IMG/VR virus record: IMGVR_UViG_3300045971_000577
Location: 62,001-126,000 of that record
DNA: 64,000 nucleotides
DNA from: a virus
Strand: one strand, 5' to 3'
Below are positions 54,891 to 63,270 of the stretch, in pieces. How positions within the stretch are numbered: position 1 is the stretch's first letter; every line of letters begins with the position of its first letter. The position numbers and the translations under genes are program-made. The notes beneath the pieces were generated by a model that saw nothing but the letters and a program-made list of their open reading frames with translations, did not search any database and had not been told where the DNA came from.

Positions 54891-54945
54891 ATTCTTATGC
54901 TGTATTATTTGGATCACTAATGCACATATGATTATTGATACATAG

Positions 54946-54970
54946 AAAAGAACCGCCAGGCGGTTCTTTT
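54946..54970 (-). terminator. Intrinsic terminator of the clpA run
   Basis: AAAAGAACCGCC, one central A, then GGCGGTTCTTTT: a perfect palindrome active in both directions, 15 bases after the clpA stop. Confidence 0.85.
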
Positions 54971-54984
54971 AGGAGAACATCTGT

Positions 54985-57201
54985 TTAGAGCAAAATCTGT
55001 TCCACGACAGGATCCATCACAGAAACAACAATCTCGTTTTCCTGTACGTCGACATTGGCACGACCACCCAACATCAACTTACCAAACAAGATTTCCTTGG
55101 ATAGCGGCTTCTTGACCTTGTCCTCGAACAAGCGTTCGAACGGTCTTGCACCCATCTTCGGATCATAACCGTTAGTTGCAAGCCAATCGCGTGCTGCCTG
55201 TGTAACGTTGATGCTGATGTTCTTCGGCGTCAACATAACTTCAGTCTTGTCGACTTCGGCGTTAACGATAAGGTTCATCTCAGTCATGGTCAGCTTATTG
55301 AACTTCACAATGCCATCAAGGCGGTTGCGGAATTCTGGGCTAAGGAATCGTTTAATTTCCTTTTCTACGGCAATCGAGTTATCCTGATCACCGAAACCAA
55401 TCTTCAACGTTTCTGCATCGCGCGCACCCAAGTTGGCCGACATAACGATAATCACGTTTGAGAAGTCGACAGTCTTGCCCTTTGCTGATGTAAGACGACC
55501 GTCATCCATCACTTGCAATAGCACTGTCAGTACATCAGGGTGTGCCTTTTCGATTTCGTCCAACAACAGAACGCAGTTCGGGTTAGCATCAATCTTCTGA
55601 ATAAGTTGACCTTCGCCCATCTTGCCCTCGCCGTGGCCAACATAGCCCGGAGGTGCGCCGATAAGTTTGGCAACCGTGTGCTTTTCCATGTACTCCGACA
55701 AGTCGAAGCGTATAAGGGTGACACCGAGTGCCGTTGCAAGTTGCTTGGCAGTGTATGTCTTACCAGTACCAGTTGGGCCTGTAAACAAGAAGCTACCGAT
55801 TGGCTTTGCAGGATTACGCAGGCCGGACTTGGACAGATAGATTGCTTCGACCAGCTTGTCAATAGCATCATCCTGGCCATAGACCTTATCCTTCACACGC
55901 GGTGCAAGATTTGCCAATGCATCATTTTCCTTCATGTCCATCATCTGGGCAGGAATACGAGCAATTTTCGAAGCTTGTTCGAGTACCATATCGATAGTCA
56001 CAATAGGCTGCTCTCTTAGTTTGGCAATTGCGCCGGCTGAGTCCATAATGTCAATAGCCTTATCCGGGAAGAACTTTTGCTTCAGATAACGATCAGCCAA
56101 GTCGACACAAAGATCTAACGCACCATCGGCAAAGATGATACCGTGGAACTTCTCGTACTGATATGCAATACCGGAAAGGATGAGTTTAGTTTCGGCAGCA
56201 GAAGGCTGGTTGATGTCATACTTTTGGAAACGACGTAACAGTGCCTTATCCTTTTCAAAGTGTTCATGAAACTCGTCGTAAGTGGTAGCACCGACGCACA
56301 TCAATTCACCCTTAGCGAGCATAGGCTTTAGCAAGTTTCCTGCATCCATTGTGCTGCCAGTAGTGGAACCAGCACCCAAAATCATGTGAATCTCATCGAT
56401 AAACATAATGCAGTTCTTGAGCTTCTTGACTTGATCAAGCACACCCTTGAGTCGTTCTTCGAAATCACCTCGAAACTTAGTTCCGGCAAGCAATGCACCC
56501 ATATCCAAGCTGTAAACAACCTTGTCCTGCAATGCCTTGGGTACTTCCTTCTTGGTAATCTTGAGTGCAAGGCCTTCTGCAAGTGCAGTCTTGCCAACCC
56601 CGGGCTCACCAACATAGACCACATTGTTCTTCTTGCGGCGTGCAAGAATCTCGATTGTGTCCATAACTTCTTTCTCGCGGCCGATAACAGGGTCAATGGT
56701 TCCGTCTGCCGCTTCCTTATTCAGATTGCGTGCATATAGATCCAGCGGAGTTTCCTCGGCCTGGCTGACTGCTTTTTCGTCTGCCTTGCGTAGTTGCGTT
56801 ATGAGCTTTTCGCGTGTAACGCTGTGCTTTGCAAGAAAATAATATGCGTGACTAGTTTCTTCGCTAAGAATGCTGATAAACACAGCCTCGTTGGTAAGTT
56901 CGTTTCTACCGCTAAAAACAAGTTGTGTCAATGCACGTTGGAATGTACGGTTGAGAACTTGTGTACGCTTTGCAGGAACATCTTTTAATGTGTCTGGCTT
57001 CTTCAATGCAGGATCACCCAGGAACTGGATAACGTCTGCTTTAATTTTGGCTGGTTGTGATCCGATGCCAAGCAACAATTCGTTGATTTCTTTCTCATGC
57101 AACAGAGATAGGAGAATGTGTTCCAATGTCACATATTCGTGATTGTTATCATTGGCAATTGAAACTGCACGCTCTACCATCTTTTCAGCTTTTTTACTCA
57201 T
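54985..57201 (-). CDS. clpA: ClpA-type AAA+ unfoldase
   Basis: 738 aa, same size as bacterial ClpA. N-domain (1-145), D1 Walker A GEPGVGKT (198-205) and Walker B MFIDE (D269, E270), D2 Walker A GPTGTGKT (475-482) and L-L-L-D-E-I. The ClpP-docking loop is present as K-I-G-F-G-D-Q-D-N-S with I601-G602-F603, matching the IGL loop of ClpA. It could therefore feed substrates to host ClpP. DnaJ and IF-1 are encoded directly upstream in the same run. No ClpP or ClpS gene in the window. Confidence 0.95.
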   Translation of the reverse strand: MSKKAEKMVERAVSIANDNNHEYVTLEHILLSLLHEKEINELLLGIGSQPAKIKADVIQFLGDPALKKPDTLKDVPAKRTQVLNRTFQRALTQLVFSGRNELTNEAVFISILSEETSHAYYFLAKHSVTREKLITQLRKADEKAVSQAEETPLDLYARNLNKEAADGTIDPVIGREKEVMDTIEILARRKKNNVVYVGEPGVGKTALAEGLALKITKKEVPKALQDKVVYSLDMGALLAGTKFRGDFEERLKGVLDQVKKLKNCIMFIDEIHMILGAGSTTGSTMDAGNLLKPMLAKGELMCVGATTYDEFHEHFEKDKALLRRFQKYDINQPSAAETKLILSGIAYQYEKFHGIIFADGALDLCVDLADRYLKQKFFPDKAIDIMDSAGAIAKLREQPIVTIDMVLEQASKIARIPAQMMDMKENDALANLAPRVKDKVYGQDDAIDKLVEAIYLSKSGLRNPAKPIGSFLFTGPTGTGKTYTAKQLATALGVTLIRFDLSEYMEKHTVAKLIGAPPGYVGHGEGKMGEGQLIQKIDANPNCVLLLDEIEKAHPDVLTVLLQVMDDGRLTSAKGKTVDFSNVIIVMSANLGARDAETLKIGFGDQDNSIAVEKEIKRFLSPEFRNRLDGIVKFNKLTMTEMNLIVNAEVDKTEVMLTPKNISINVTQAARDWLATNGYDPKMGARPFERLFEDKVKKPLSKEILFGKLMLGGRANVDVQENEIVVSVMDPVVEQILL

Positions 57202-57209
57202 TAGGTTCC

Positions 57210-58031
57210 TTAGATATCAATAGTTTCTCTTCGTGACATTGCCTTTAGTGCTGCTCTGTCTTCTTCGGACAACGTTCTGGGGATAGAAATAGACAATCTT
57301 ACAAGTAAATCTCCCGTTTTATTTAGCTCGGGATTCTTCATACCCTTGCTCGCTAACTTAACGATCTGACCATTCTGTATTCCCGCAGGGATAATGAATT
57401 GTAACGCAGTATTGTCTAGGTGCGCAAGTGTAGCCTGTATGCCTAACATAGCTTCGATCGCAGTGATCTCAATATCGACAAGCAGGTCATCGTTTGATCG
57501 TTTGAACTTTTGATGTGTTTGTACATCAATCCTAAACATCTTCCCAGATGCATAAAGACGAGCCTGAGAGCGGATGCCTGCAGGAATAATCAACGTGGTA
57601 TCTTTGTCGATACGCACTATCTTTCCGGTATATGCATCTTCAAGAGAGATGTTGACTATAAAGTTGGGTGTGGAGGCGCTGCTGCGATGCTGATTGAAGC
57701 CAGCATTGTTGAAATTGAACTTACCGCCAAAGATATTGCCAAAAATCTCTTGAAATTCTTCGGGATTAATTCCATGATGAAATCCGCTAGAATTCTGTTG
57801 TGGTGCATTGTGACCGAATTGATCGTATGCAGCACGCTTCTGTGGATTGGAGAGTTCTTCGTAAGCTTCTTTCGCTTCCTTGAACTTTACCTCAACCTTA
57901 GCTTTTTCGGCTTCGTCGGTTTGCTTGTCGGGATGGAACTGACTTGCCAGTTTACGGTAAGCTTTCTTTAGGTCATCTTCCGATGCATCTCGGGCTACTC
58001 CGAGCACATCGTAGTAGTCTCGTTTACTCAT
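57210..58031 (-). CDS. DnaJ/CbpA-type co-chaperone
   Basis: 273 aa. J domain at 4-70 with H33-P34-D35, a short Gly/Phe/Asn-rich linker ([12 protein letters not shown]), then two C-terminal beta domains with [13 protein letters not shown]. There is no zinc-finger (CxxCxGxG) region, so it is class B, like CbpA. It should recruit host DnaK. Nine bases before clpA; probably the same operon. Confidence 0.95.
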   Translation of the reverse strand: MSKRDYYDVLGVARDASEDDLKKAYRKLASQFHPDKQTDEAEKAKVEVKFKEAKEAYEELSNPQKRAAYDQFGHNAPQQNSSGFHHGINPEEFQEIFGNIFGGKFNFNNAGFNQHRSSASTPNFIVNISLEDAYTGKIVRIDKDTTLIIPAGIRSQARLYASGKMFRIDVQTHQKFKRSNDDLLVDIEITAIEAMLGIQATLAHLDNTALQFIIPAGIQNGQIVKLASKGMKNPELNKTGDLLVRLSISIPRTLSEEDRAALKAMSRRETIDI

Positions 58032-58038
58032 ATGTTGG

Positions 58039-58206
58039 TTATTTCTTTAACTTGGCTACACAGACGTATTTCGTTGCGCTCCACTGGTGGCCAGCGTCGA
58101 TGCAGGCTTTTCTTTCAGGAGCATGCGCTTCACCTAATGTTCCGGCCATTAGTATCATTGCACCGAGTGCAAGACCACCTATAACAAGGACTTGTAACCA
58201 GCTCAT
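58039..58206 (-). CDS. Small exported or membrane protein, 55 aa
   Basis: Start overlaps the IF-1 stop (TAATG). [20 protein letters not shown] is a hydrophobic leader ending G-E-A-H-A, followed by [12 protein letters not shown]...Y-V-C-V, with two Cys that could form a disulphide. Perhaps a small periplasmic protein. Function unknown. Confidence 0.65.
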   Translation of the reverse strand: MSWLQVLVIGGLALGAMILMAGTLGEAHAPERKACIDAGHQWSATKYVCVAKLKK

Positions 58207-58427
58207 TAGAAGCGATAGGTGATACGACCCATGTTCATGTCGTACGGACTCATCTCAATCTCAACTTCGTCGTCAAGAAGGATCTGAATATTGTTCTTGC
58301 GGATCTTGCCGCTGATAACTGCATTCAAGACATGCCCGTTCTCCAGTTTTACTTTGAAACGTGCTCCAGGGCTGGCATCTGTTACTCGGCCCTTAGTGAT
58401 GATCATATCGTCTTTGTCTTTACTCAA
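58206..58427 (-). CDS. infA: Translation initiation factor IF-1 homologue
   Basis: 73 aa, the exact family size. [53 protein letters not shown] match the S1/OB fold of bacterial IF-1 position by position. IF-1 sits in the ribosomal A site and with IF-3 controls start-codon choice. A phage copy could bias host initiation toward phage mRNAs; the ATC starts seen in this genome make that worth testing. It lies 12 bases after the 248-aa gene. Confidence 0.95.
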   Translation of the reverse strand: MSKDKDDMIITKGRVTDASPGARFKVKLENGHVLNAVISGKIRKNNIQILLDDEVEIEMSPYDMNMGRITYRF

Positions 58428-58439
58428 GTTATCTTATCC

Positions 58440-59186
58440 TCAATATTCAAGTCTGGTGTTGCTGAGCAATACTACCTTGTCATCCCTACTGATGCAAAGG
58501 TATTTTCCTAATGGAAGAACCTGACAGTTACCTAGCATGCTTTGCAGCACCTTGGCTTCATACGGATTCTGTCCAACTCTAAAGGCAGACTCGCTCAAGA
58601 AGTTTCTGCCAATTACTGTGTCGTAGTCGCCAATATCAGCGACTTCGGCCATAATCTTTTTACCGATAGTAGTTAGTGTAAGTGTATTGTCTACAAAAGT
58701 CAAGCCTGTAACCATGGACTCACCAAAAAAACTGTCTACATTTTCTTTAACTGATTTCACGTTGAACTCGTCCTTGGTTACATAGCTTTCTGGTTGAAGC
58801 ATAACATAGTTGAACAATTCGGGATCGTTGAACTTAAATGTTTGCCCCATTGATAGGTAAGTTGTTACAATCCATTCTTGCTCCCCCGATACATTCTCAA
58901 CGTCTTTGAGCAATGCCTGGAACTTGTTTGGAAAAGAATCATCTCTCGACATTTCGACAAAGACGAGATAGCGCCCTTCTTCGTCTGTATTGGGACTTAC
59001 TTCAACATCCAGGGTGTCGATGAACCCTCTTTGGATGAATGTATTTAGGTCTTCCGCCGGAGCTTGGTCGTCGAGGTGGAACGCCACAACGATAACATCT
59101 TTTTCGTCGCCGGCCTTTGGTTCAAACTCGTCAATCGAAACATCAGGCAGGACAGTACCTGCTAGATCGCCATTCTTTAGACTCAT
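58440..59186 (-). CDS. Conserved phage protein, 248 aa
   Basis: Acidic, beta-rich; V-I-V-V-A-F-H-L-D-D near the start, then V-E-V-S-P-N-T-D-E-E-G-R-Y-L-V-F-V-E-M. Coupled to the upstream 196-aa gene by ATGA. I recall a similar pair in T4-like cyanophages, probably virion-associated, function unknown. Confidence 0.65.
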   Translation of the reverse strand: MSLKNGDLAGTVLPDVSIDEFEPKAGDEKDVIVVAFHLDDQAPAEDLNTFIQRGFIDTLDVEVSPNTDEEGRYLVFVEMSRDDSFPNKFQALLKDVENVSGEQEWIVTTYLSMGQTFKFNDPELFNYVMLQPESYVTKDEFNVKSVKENVDSFFGESMVTGLTFVDNTLTLTTIGKKIMAEVADIGDYDTVIGRNFLSESAFRVGQNPYEAKVLQSMLGNCQVLPLGKYLCISRDDKVVLLSNTRLEY

Positions 59187-59773
59187 ACTTGTCCCTCTGG
59201 TGACTGCGACATTTCGCCGCCCATGTCATCCATTCCTTCGCCGCCCTGCATGTCTTGTTCTCCGCCCATGTCTTCTGCTTCTGGTGGTGCTTCATCTTGA
59301 TAAGCATCTGCAAGTTCTGCGTTGGTAGCATCAATGTCTTGTTGAATGATGTTGTCGATCTGCTCAAGTCCACGATTGATATATTTGATCGGCAATTCTA
59401 TTGTAACGAGCCAAACTTCGTGTTCGCCCATCTTTGCTCTTTTCGACTCAGGATCTCTCCAATCCTGTGGCCCTGTAACCTTCACTGGTTTCTTGAAAAC
59501 TCCCTTACGGAAATTTACCTTGGCGCCTAGCTTTGTCAAACGCAGTCCGCCATTTGGATCTGGCATCATAGCATATGGAAACATCCATACAGTTTTGTAC
59601 CAGTAACGTTGGATAATCGGACCTTCAACCAATTCACCTAGAATCCAGTTCTTGTAAGCGAATAGTTCAGCATTGTCCAGAGTTCTTTCAAACTCCAAAA
59701 GTGTATCCAGAATGTCATCCCCTTGCGAGATTCCGACTAAAGTCTTCTTAATGCTGTCTAGATCTGTGGTCAT
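59183..59773 (-). CDS. Conserved late phage protein, 196 aa
   Basis: L-L-E-F-E-R-T-L-D-N-A-E-L-F-A-Y-K-N-W-I-L-G-E-L-V-E-G-P and F-P-Y-A-M-M-P-D-P-N-G-G-L-R-L recall a conserved T4-like cyanophage protein. The last 50 residues are Met/Gly/Glu-rich and probably disordered. First gene after a late motif (59791-59798). Function unknown. Confidence 0.7.
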   Translation of the reverse strand: MTTDLDSIKKTLVGISQGDDILDTLLEFERTLDNAELFAYKNWILGELVEGPIIQRYWYKTVWMFPYAMMPDPNGGLRLTKLGAKVNFRKGVFKKPVKVTGPQDWRDPESKRAKMGEHEVWLVTIELPIKYINRGLEQIDNIIQQDIDATNAELADAYQDEAPPEAEDMGGEQDMQGGEGMDDMGGEMSQSPEGQV

Positions 59774-59790
59774 GTTTACCCTCTTTTGAT

Positions 59791-59798
59791 TATTTATC
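59791..59798 (-). promoter_or_regulatory. Late promoter motif GATAAATA
   Basis: Minus strand, 17 bases before ATG 59773; divergent from the phoH motif at 59865. Confidence 0.7.
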
Positions 59799-59864
59799 AG
59801 TTTCTAGGCGCTTTCGCAAAGTTTTGAAAAAGGCTTACTATAATGCTCGGGTTTTCCAATATAG

Positions 59865-59872
59865 GATAAATA
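59865..59872 (+). promoter_or_regulatory. Late promoter motif GATAAATA before phoH
   Basis: Plus strand. A TATAAT at 59839-59844 just upstream could be a sigma70 -10 box without a good -35, so phoH may have two promoters. Confidence 0.55.
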
Positions 59873-59981
59873 TTCCTGTATGCACAATACACGCGACAAC
59901 TTCACCGTCGTTTCGAACCAAGGGCAGTCCTTGCCCGGTACTTCATCACACCAAAATAAATCCACAAAAAGGAGCACTACC

Positions 59982-60728
59982 TTGAGCAAAAATCGCAAAA
60001 TGGCGACTAAATCCTCGCCACCATCTCGTCAGTCTCGCCAGCAAGTCGATGACCAATCAAATGTTTACAAGTTGGGCAATCGAAACTACAAGAGAGTTGA
60101 GATGCTACCACGTAACACAGCACAAGAAGCATACGTGGAAGCTTTGCTAGAGAAAAGAATGGTGTTTGCTGTCGGTCCAGCAGGCACAGGTAAGACATTG
60201 CTAGCGGTTCTTCGTGCTATTAAGGCACTAAGAGAGGGGGAAATCACCAAGATCATTCTAACCCGCCCAGCAGTTAGCGTAGACGAAAAACACGGCTTTT
60301 TGCCAGGTGACTTAAATGCAAAGATGGAGCCATGGACACGCCCAATTTTTGACGTATTTGAAGAATATTACGGTTTGCAAGAAACAAAGCGTTTGCTTGA
60401 AGAAGGAACAATTGAAATCGCCCCGCTCGGATTTATGCGTGGACGTACATTCAAGAATGCTTATGTGATTGCTGACGAAATGCAGAACGCAACACCAGAT
60501 CAAACAAAGATGTTACTCACACGTATTGGTGAAGGTAGCAGCATGATCATCACAGGTGACTTGAAGCAGCACGATCGTGGCTTTGAGAAGAATGGATTGA
60601 AAGACTTCTTAGAACGTCTAGCTCAATTCAATGTGAGAACAATGGCAGTATGCACGTTCAAGCGAGAACACATCGAAAGAGATCCTCTAGTAGCAGATGT
60701 ACTAGAAATATACGGGGAGGATAATTGA
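59982..60728 (+). CDS. phoH: PhoH-like ATPase
   Basis: 248 aa from TTG 59982, which follows AAAAAGGAG by 7 bases. Walker A GPAGTGKT at 65-72, Walker B Y-V-I-A-D-E-M-Q-N-A-T-P, then T-R-I-G-E-G-S and T-G-D-L-K-Q-H-D, all standard for PhoH. An open frame 34 codons longer begins at ATG 59880, 7 bases after the late motif, but lacks a ribosome site. PhoH is common in marine and T4-like phages; a role in RNA or phosphate metabolism is not settled. It is the only housekeeping gene on the plus strand here. Confidence 0.9.
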   Translation: MSKNRKMATKSSPPSRQSRQQVDDQSNVYKLGNRNYKRVEMLPRNTAQEAYVEALLEKRMVFAVGPAGTGKTLLAVLRAIKALREGEITKIILTRPAVSVDEKHGFLPGDLNAKMEPWTRPIFDVFEEYYGLQETKRLLEEGTIEIAPLGFMRGRTFKNAYVIADEMQNATPDQTKMLLTRIGEGSSMIITGDLKQHDRGFEKNGLKDFLERLAQFNVRTMAVCTFKREHIERDPLVADVLEIYGEDN

Positions 60729-60756
60729 AAAAGGGCCTATAGGCCCTTTTTCAATT
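60723..60756. terminator. 34-base perfect palindrome, bidirectional terminator
   Basis: Arms AATTGAAAAAGGGCCTA and complement. It contains the phoH stop codon, and its other arm overlaps the last codons of the 69-aa gene from the other strand. A-run and T-run flank the GC core, so it terminates both convergent transcripts. Confidence 0.9.
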
Positions 60757-60960
60757 GCGAGATTTTAGCTCTTTTTCAAGAACTTTAATTTTGTCATTTA
60801 GTTCTTGAAATTGCAAATCATATGCAATGTGACTGTCTACCATATGAGATGTATGCACATATCTTGCATCAGTAAACAAAAATCCACTTACAGTAAAAAT
60901 AAGAGTACCTGATGACCCTGCAAATACTTTCCATGGATTATTCTTGATAGTTTCCCACAT
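60751..60960 (-). CDS. Small membrane protein with coiled coil, 69 aa (copy 2)
   Basis: K-N-N-P-W-K-V-F-A-G-S-S-G-T-L-I-F-T-V-S then L-F-T-D-A-R-Y-V-H-T and a C-terminal coiled coil (LNDKIKVLEKELKSRN). Tandem paralog of the next gene. One membrane segment near residues 12-29. Could be a holin or spanin-like protein; no proof. Confidence 0.7.
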   Translation of the reverse strand: MWETIKNNPWKVFAGSSGTLIFTVSGFLFTDARYVHTSHMVDSHIAYDLQFQELNDKIKVLEKELKSRN

Positions 60961-60964
60961 ATTA

Positions 60965-61291
60965 CTATTCCTTCTTTTTGGGTGTCGCTTCTTCTAACTG
61001 TCGTTGATAGCGATCACGCAAGGCCTGATCTATAGGCGAAAGTTTCTGGTCACGTGATTGAGATCGTTTTATGTCGAGTTCAAACAATTTATCCTCGAGC
61101 ATCTGTCTACGCAATGTCTGCGTAGTTTCATGAATGATTCTATGAGTCTGTACTTTATCCTGAGCTACATCAGCAGCATGGGCATAACGAGCATCAACTG
61201 TGAATAATGCACCAATGAGAGTGATGATCGTACCTGATGATCCTAATGTGATCTTCCAGGTGTTGTTCTTGAGTATCTCAGCAATGTTCAT
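60965..61291 (-). CDS. Small membrane protein with coiled coil, 108 aa (copy 1)
   Basis: K-N-N-T-W-K-I-T-L-G-S-S-G-T-I-I-T-L-I-G-A then L-F-T-V-D-A-R-Y-A-H-A is shared with the 69-aa gene. The longer C-terminus is a charged coiled coil ending in T-P-K-K-K-E. CATAAATA 24 bases upstream suggests late expression of the pair. Confidence 0.7.
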   Translation of the reverse strand: MNIAEILKNNTWKITLGSSGTIITLIGALFTVDARYAHAADVAQDKVQTHRIIHETTQTLRRQMLEDKLFELDIKRSQSRDQKLSPIDQALRDRYQRQLEEATPKKKE

Positions 61292-61315
61292 GAATATCCC
61301 TATATGCTACATAGG

Positions 61316-61323
61316 TATTTATG
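61316..61323 (-). promoter_or_regulatory. Late promoter variant CATAAATA
   Basis: Minus strand, 24 bases before ATG 61291; one base differs from the common GATAAATA. Confidence 0.5.
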
Positions 61324-61325
61324 AT

Positions 61326-61830
61326 AATTCTTATTCTTTTGTGCGATACTGCACAGAACAATGATGTATTAGATGTTTGACGGTGGAGACCATAGAAAGG
61401 GTATCGTCAAAACACCCAAATAAAAATTTGGAATTTCAACTCACCTTTTGACAGCATCGCCATAGACTGAAAAATAACTTTACGCAGTGTCGGATTGATT
61501 ATTTCTAACTGCAACCTAGTGGAAGTCATTGATGGGCTCTTTTGAGTCACTGCATTTGTTACTCGCATTTCAGTCGCTTGTAACGCAGTCCGTCGGCCAT
61601 ACCTTTCTTTCACATACCGACAGCGAACTTATTTTTATCTGATGCTAATTTCTACGGTTCCCGTATACTTTGGTGATCAGCATTATGTATGCTGATAACA
61701 TCATGCCCTAATCGTGGAAGCCCACGGGATAACCGTCCATTTCTGTCGGCTTGAGTATTGACCGCTATTAGGCAGTTTGTCTCAGTGCAATATTAACTCG
61801 GCGCACCAACCTTCAGCTTCATAATGACAA
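61326..61830. other. Gene-free stretch of about 500 bases with many hairpins
   Basis: No credible coding sequence; the one open frame (61407-61613, minus) has no ribosome site or protein-like composition. Hairpins seen on the minus strand: CGTGG-GCTT-CCACG (61713-61726), an 8-bp stem ATCAGCAT/ATGCTGAT (61676-61696), TACGG-GAA-CCGTA (61653-61665), GTCGG/CCGAC enclosing 20 bases (61592-61622), CTGC-GTTAC/GTAAC-GCAG (61550-61588), and TTTGACG/CGTCAAA (61377-61412). The density and order suggest one folded RNA, perhaps an intron relative or a large phage ncRNA. Confidence 0.5.
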
Positions 61831-61832
61831 TC

Positions 61833-62321
61833 TTAGAGTGCTTTCTTCTGTGCTCTTCTTTCCCTTCGTTGTTCATTACGAAGTTTGAATTCAGCATTAG
61901 TTCTACCTAAACGCTCGACAGTTGTCGGCACTCTTATTTTCTTCTTTTTCTTCTTATTTTTTGCCAAATAAGGATTTCCAGTGGCTTTATCGTATCTAAC
62001 ACGGTGATTTAGAAAAAATCGTAAATCTCTCGATGGATCAAGATACACCACTGTGGTTTTCCAGTGCTGATTTATCAACAATGGATTATTACGAGATTCG
62101 TAGATTAGTGTTTGTTCAATCTCGAATGCAGTCTTTGGGTTATTAAATTCGGCAAGGATCCTGTATGTGTAATCGGCGAAATTTTTACTAACTTCTTCCG
62201 AGCTAGTAAAATAGTGTGTACCGAAATCTAAATTAGCAGGAAAGTAATTAGCTTCTCTATAACCTATATAGAATTTCTTCGTTACTTTGTGCTCACACCG
62301 ATACACATAAGCTCTTGTCAT
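61833..62321 (-). CDS. GIY-YIG-like endonuclease, 162 aa
   Basis: A-Y-V-Y-R-C-E-H-K-V-T-K-K-F-Y-I-G-Y-R is the first hairpin, and F-E-I-E-Q-T-L-I-Y-E-S-R-N-N-P-L-L-I-N holds the conserved Glu with Asn, as in the gene at 19920 (W-Y-E-Q-Q-L-I-K-E...N-P-L-C-M-N). The tail is very basic (K-K-K-K-K-I-R; RRERRAQKKAL). Shine-Dalgarno CAGGT. It borders the structured gene-free stretch. Confidence 0.7.
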   Translation of the reverse strand: MTRAYVYRCEHKVTKKFYIGYREANYFPANLDFGTHYFTSSEEVSKNFADYTYRILAEFNNPKTAFEIEQTLIYESRNNPLLINQHWKTTVVYLDPSRDLRFFLNHRVRYDKATGNPYLAKNKKKKKKIRVPTTVERLGRTNAEFKLRNEQRRERRAQKKAL

Positions 62322-62335
62322 ATTACCTGTTTTTA

Positions 62336-62923
62336 TTATCCGTTAAGGACCCAACCGAAGATTTCTTTCCACGGTTGCTCAACACTTACTTTCGGGAATA
62401 GATCCGTTTCGTAATGTGTGTTGTATGGGTGATTGATAAGAATAGGCCGTAGACCTGCTTCATATCCTGCCTCTGCTTGACGCATGTGATCCTCAATCCA
62501 GAAATAATTTGTATCAGCCCAACGCAGTAGTTCATGCGCCTTGCTAATGCCCGTTTCTAGACAGACAATCTCGTTAAAAATATCCCCGAAGATTGCCTTC
62601 AGGTTTTTAGTCCGATTGATCTTAGCATCCGGATGACTACTGATACTTGTAACAATAGTAAATCTGAATCCTAAATCAACAATCTTCTGAACATATTCCA
62701 CAGAGTCTGCAAAAGGTTCCAAATCTGCCACTAGCGGACCTTCATTGAATTCTTTTACAAACTGGTGTGCAAGTGTTGACGGAATATTATGTCGGGTATG
62801 AATAGTATAATCACTATCTGTACCAGGAATACGCGGGAAGCCTTTGCTATCCATGAACTTTTCGAAACCTTTGTTCCAGTTTAACAGACAACCGTCTGCA
62901 TCTGATAGGATTACTTTGTTCAT
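62336..62923 (-). CDS. HAD-superfamily phosphatase (nucleotidase-like)
   Basis: 195 aa. D8-A-D10-G is the catalytic DxD motif, followed by T-I-V-T-S-I-S (motif II Thr/Ser) and W-I-E-D-H (motif IV). The length and layout fit 5'(3')-deoxyribonucleotidase-like HAD proteins, so it may trim dNMP pools; the substrate is inferred. ATGA overlap with the upstream gene. Confidence 0.75.
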   Translation of the reverse strand: MNKVILSDADGCLLNWNKGFEKFMDSKGFPRIPGTDSDYTIHTRHNIPSTLAHQFVKEFNEGPLVADLEPFADSVEYVQKIVDLGFRFTIVTSISSHPDAKINRTKNLKAIFGDIFNEIVCLETGISKAHELLRWADTNYFWIEDHMRQAEAGYEAGLRPILINHPYNTHYETDLFPKVSVEQPWKEIFGWVLNG

Positions 62924-63270
62924 ACGTCGAATACTGTTCTGGCACGAACGGTGCCGAATTGGTCGACAAATACTTCGGGACTGGGTTCAGCCTCAACTGG
63001 TGTGCGATATGCTGCATCTAGCTGAGCCAATTGCTTTGCATACTTTTCACGAATGTAGCTTTCAAACTTGTCATAATCAGTTACACCGTAACGGGAACCT
63101 GACAGCATCTTCTTGCTGAGGTAATCACCAATAGCAGAAGACATAGTGGTATGCTTCTTACGCAGTTGATTTACAAACTCAACAGTTTCTTCAGTTTGCC
63201 AATCGTCCTTGTCCTTAGACTTGAGCGAATGCTTATGTGATACAACAATGTAAACTTTTTCTTTAGCCAT
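62920..63270 (-). CDS. Conserved phage protein, 116 aa
   Basis: V-Y-I-V-V-S-H-K-H-S-L-K, T-V-E-F-V-N-Q-L-R-K-K-H-T-T-M-S-S-A-I-G-D-Y-L and Y-D-K-F-E-S-Y recall a protein conserved in T4-like cyanophages, function unknown. ATG behind AGGAGAAAGTC. Confidence 0.65.
   Translation of the reverse strand: MAKEKVYIVVSHKHSLKSKDKDDWQTEETVEFVNQLRKKHTTMSSAIGDYLSKKMLSGSRYGVTDYDKFESYIREKYAKQLAQLDAAYRTPVEAEPSPEVFVDQFGTVRARTVFDV

Noticed and set aside
59804-59998. A 64-codon minus-strand frame between the late gene and phoH
   Set aside because: It is antisense to the phoH leader and covers two promoter motifs; no ribosome site.
61407-61613. A 68-codon open frame in the gene-free stretch
   Set aside because: No ribosome site, no family resemblance, and it crosses several hairpins; better explained as part of a non-coding structured region.
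61326-61830. Group I intron, group II intron or tmRNA in the gene-free stretch
   Set aside because: No convincing P/Q/R/S or domain V elements and no T-arm sequence; there is also no split exon in the flanking genes.
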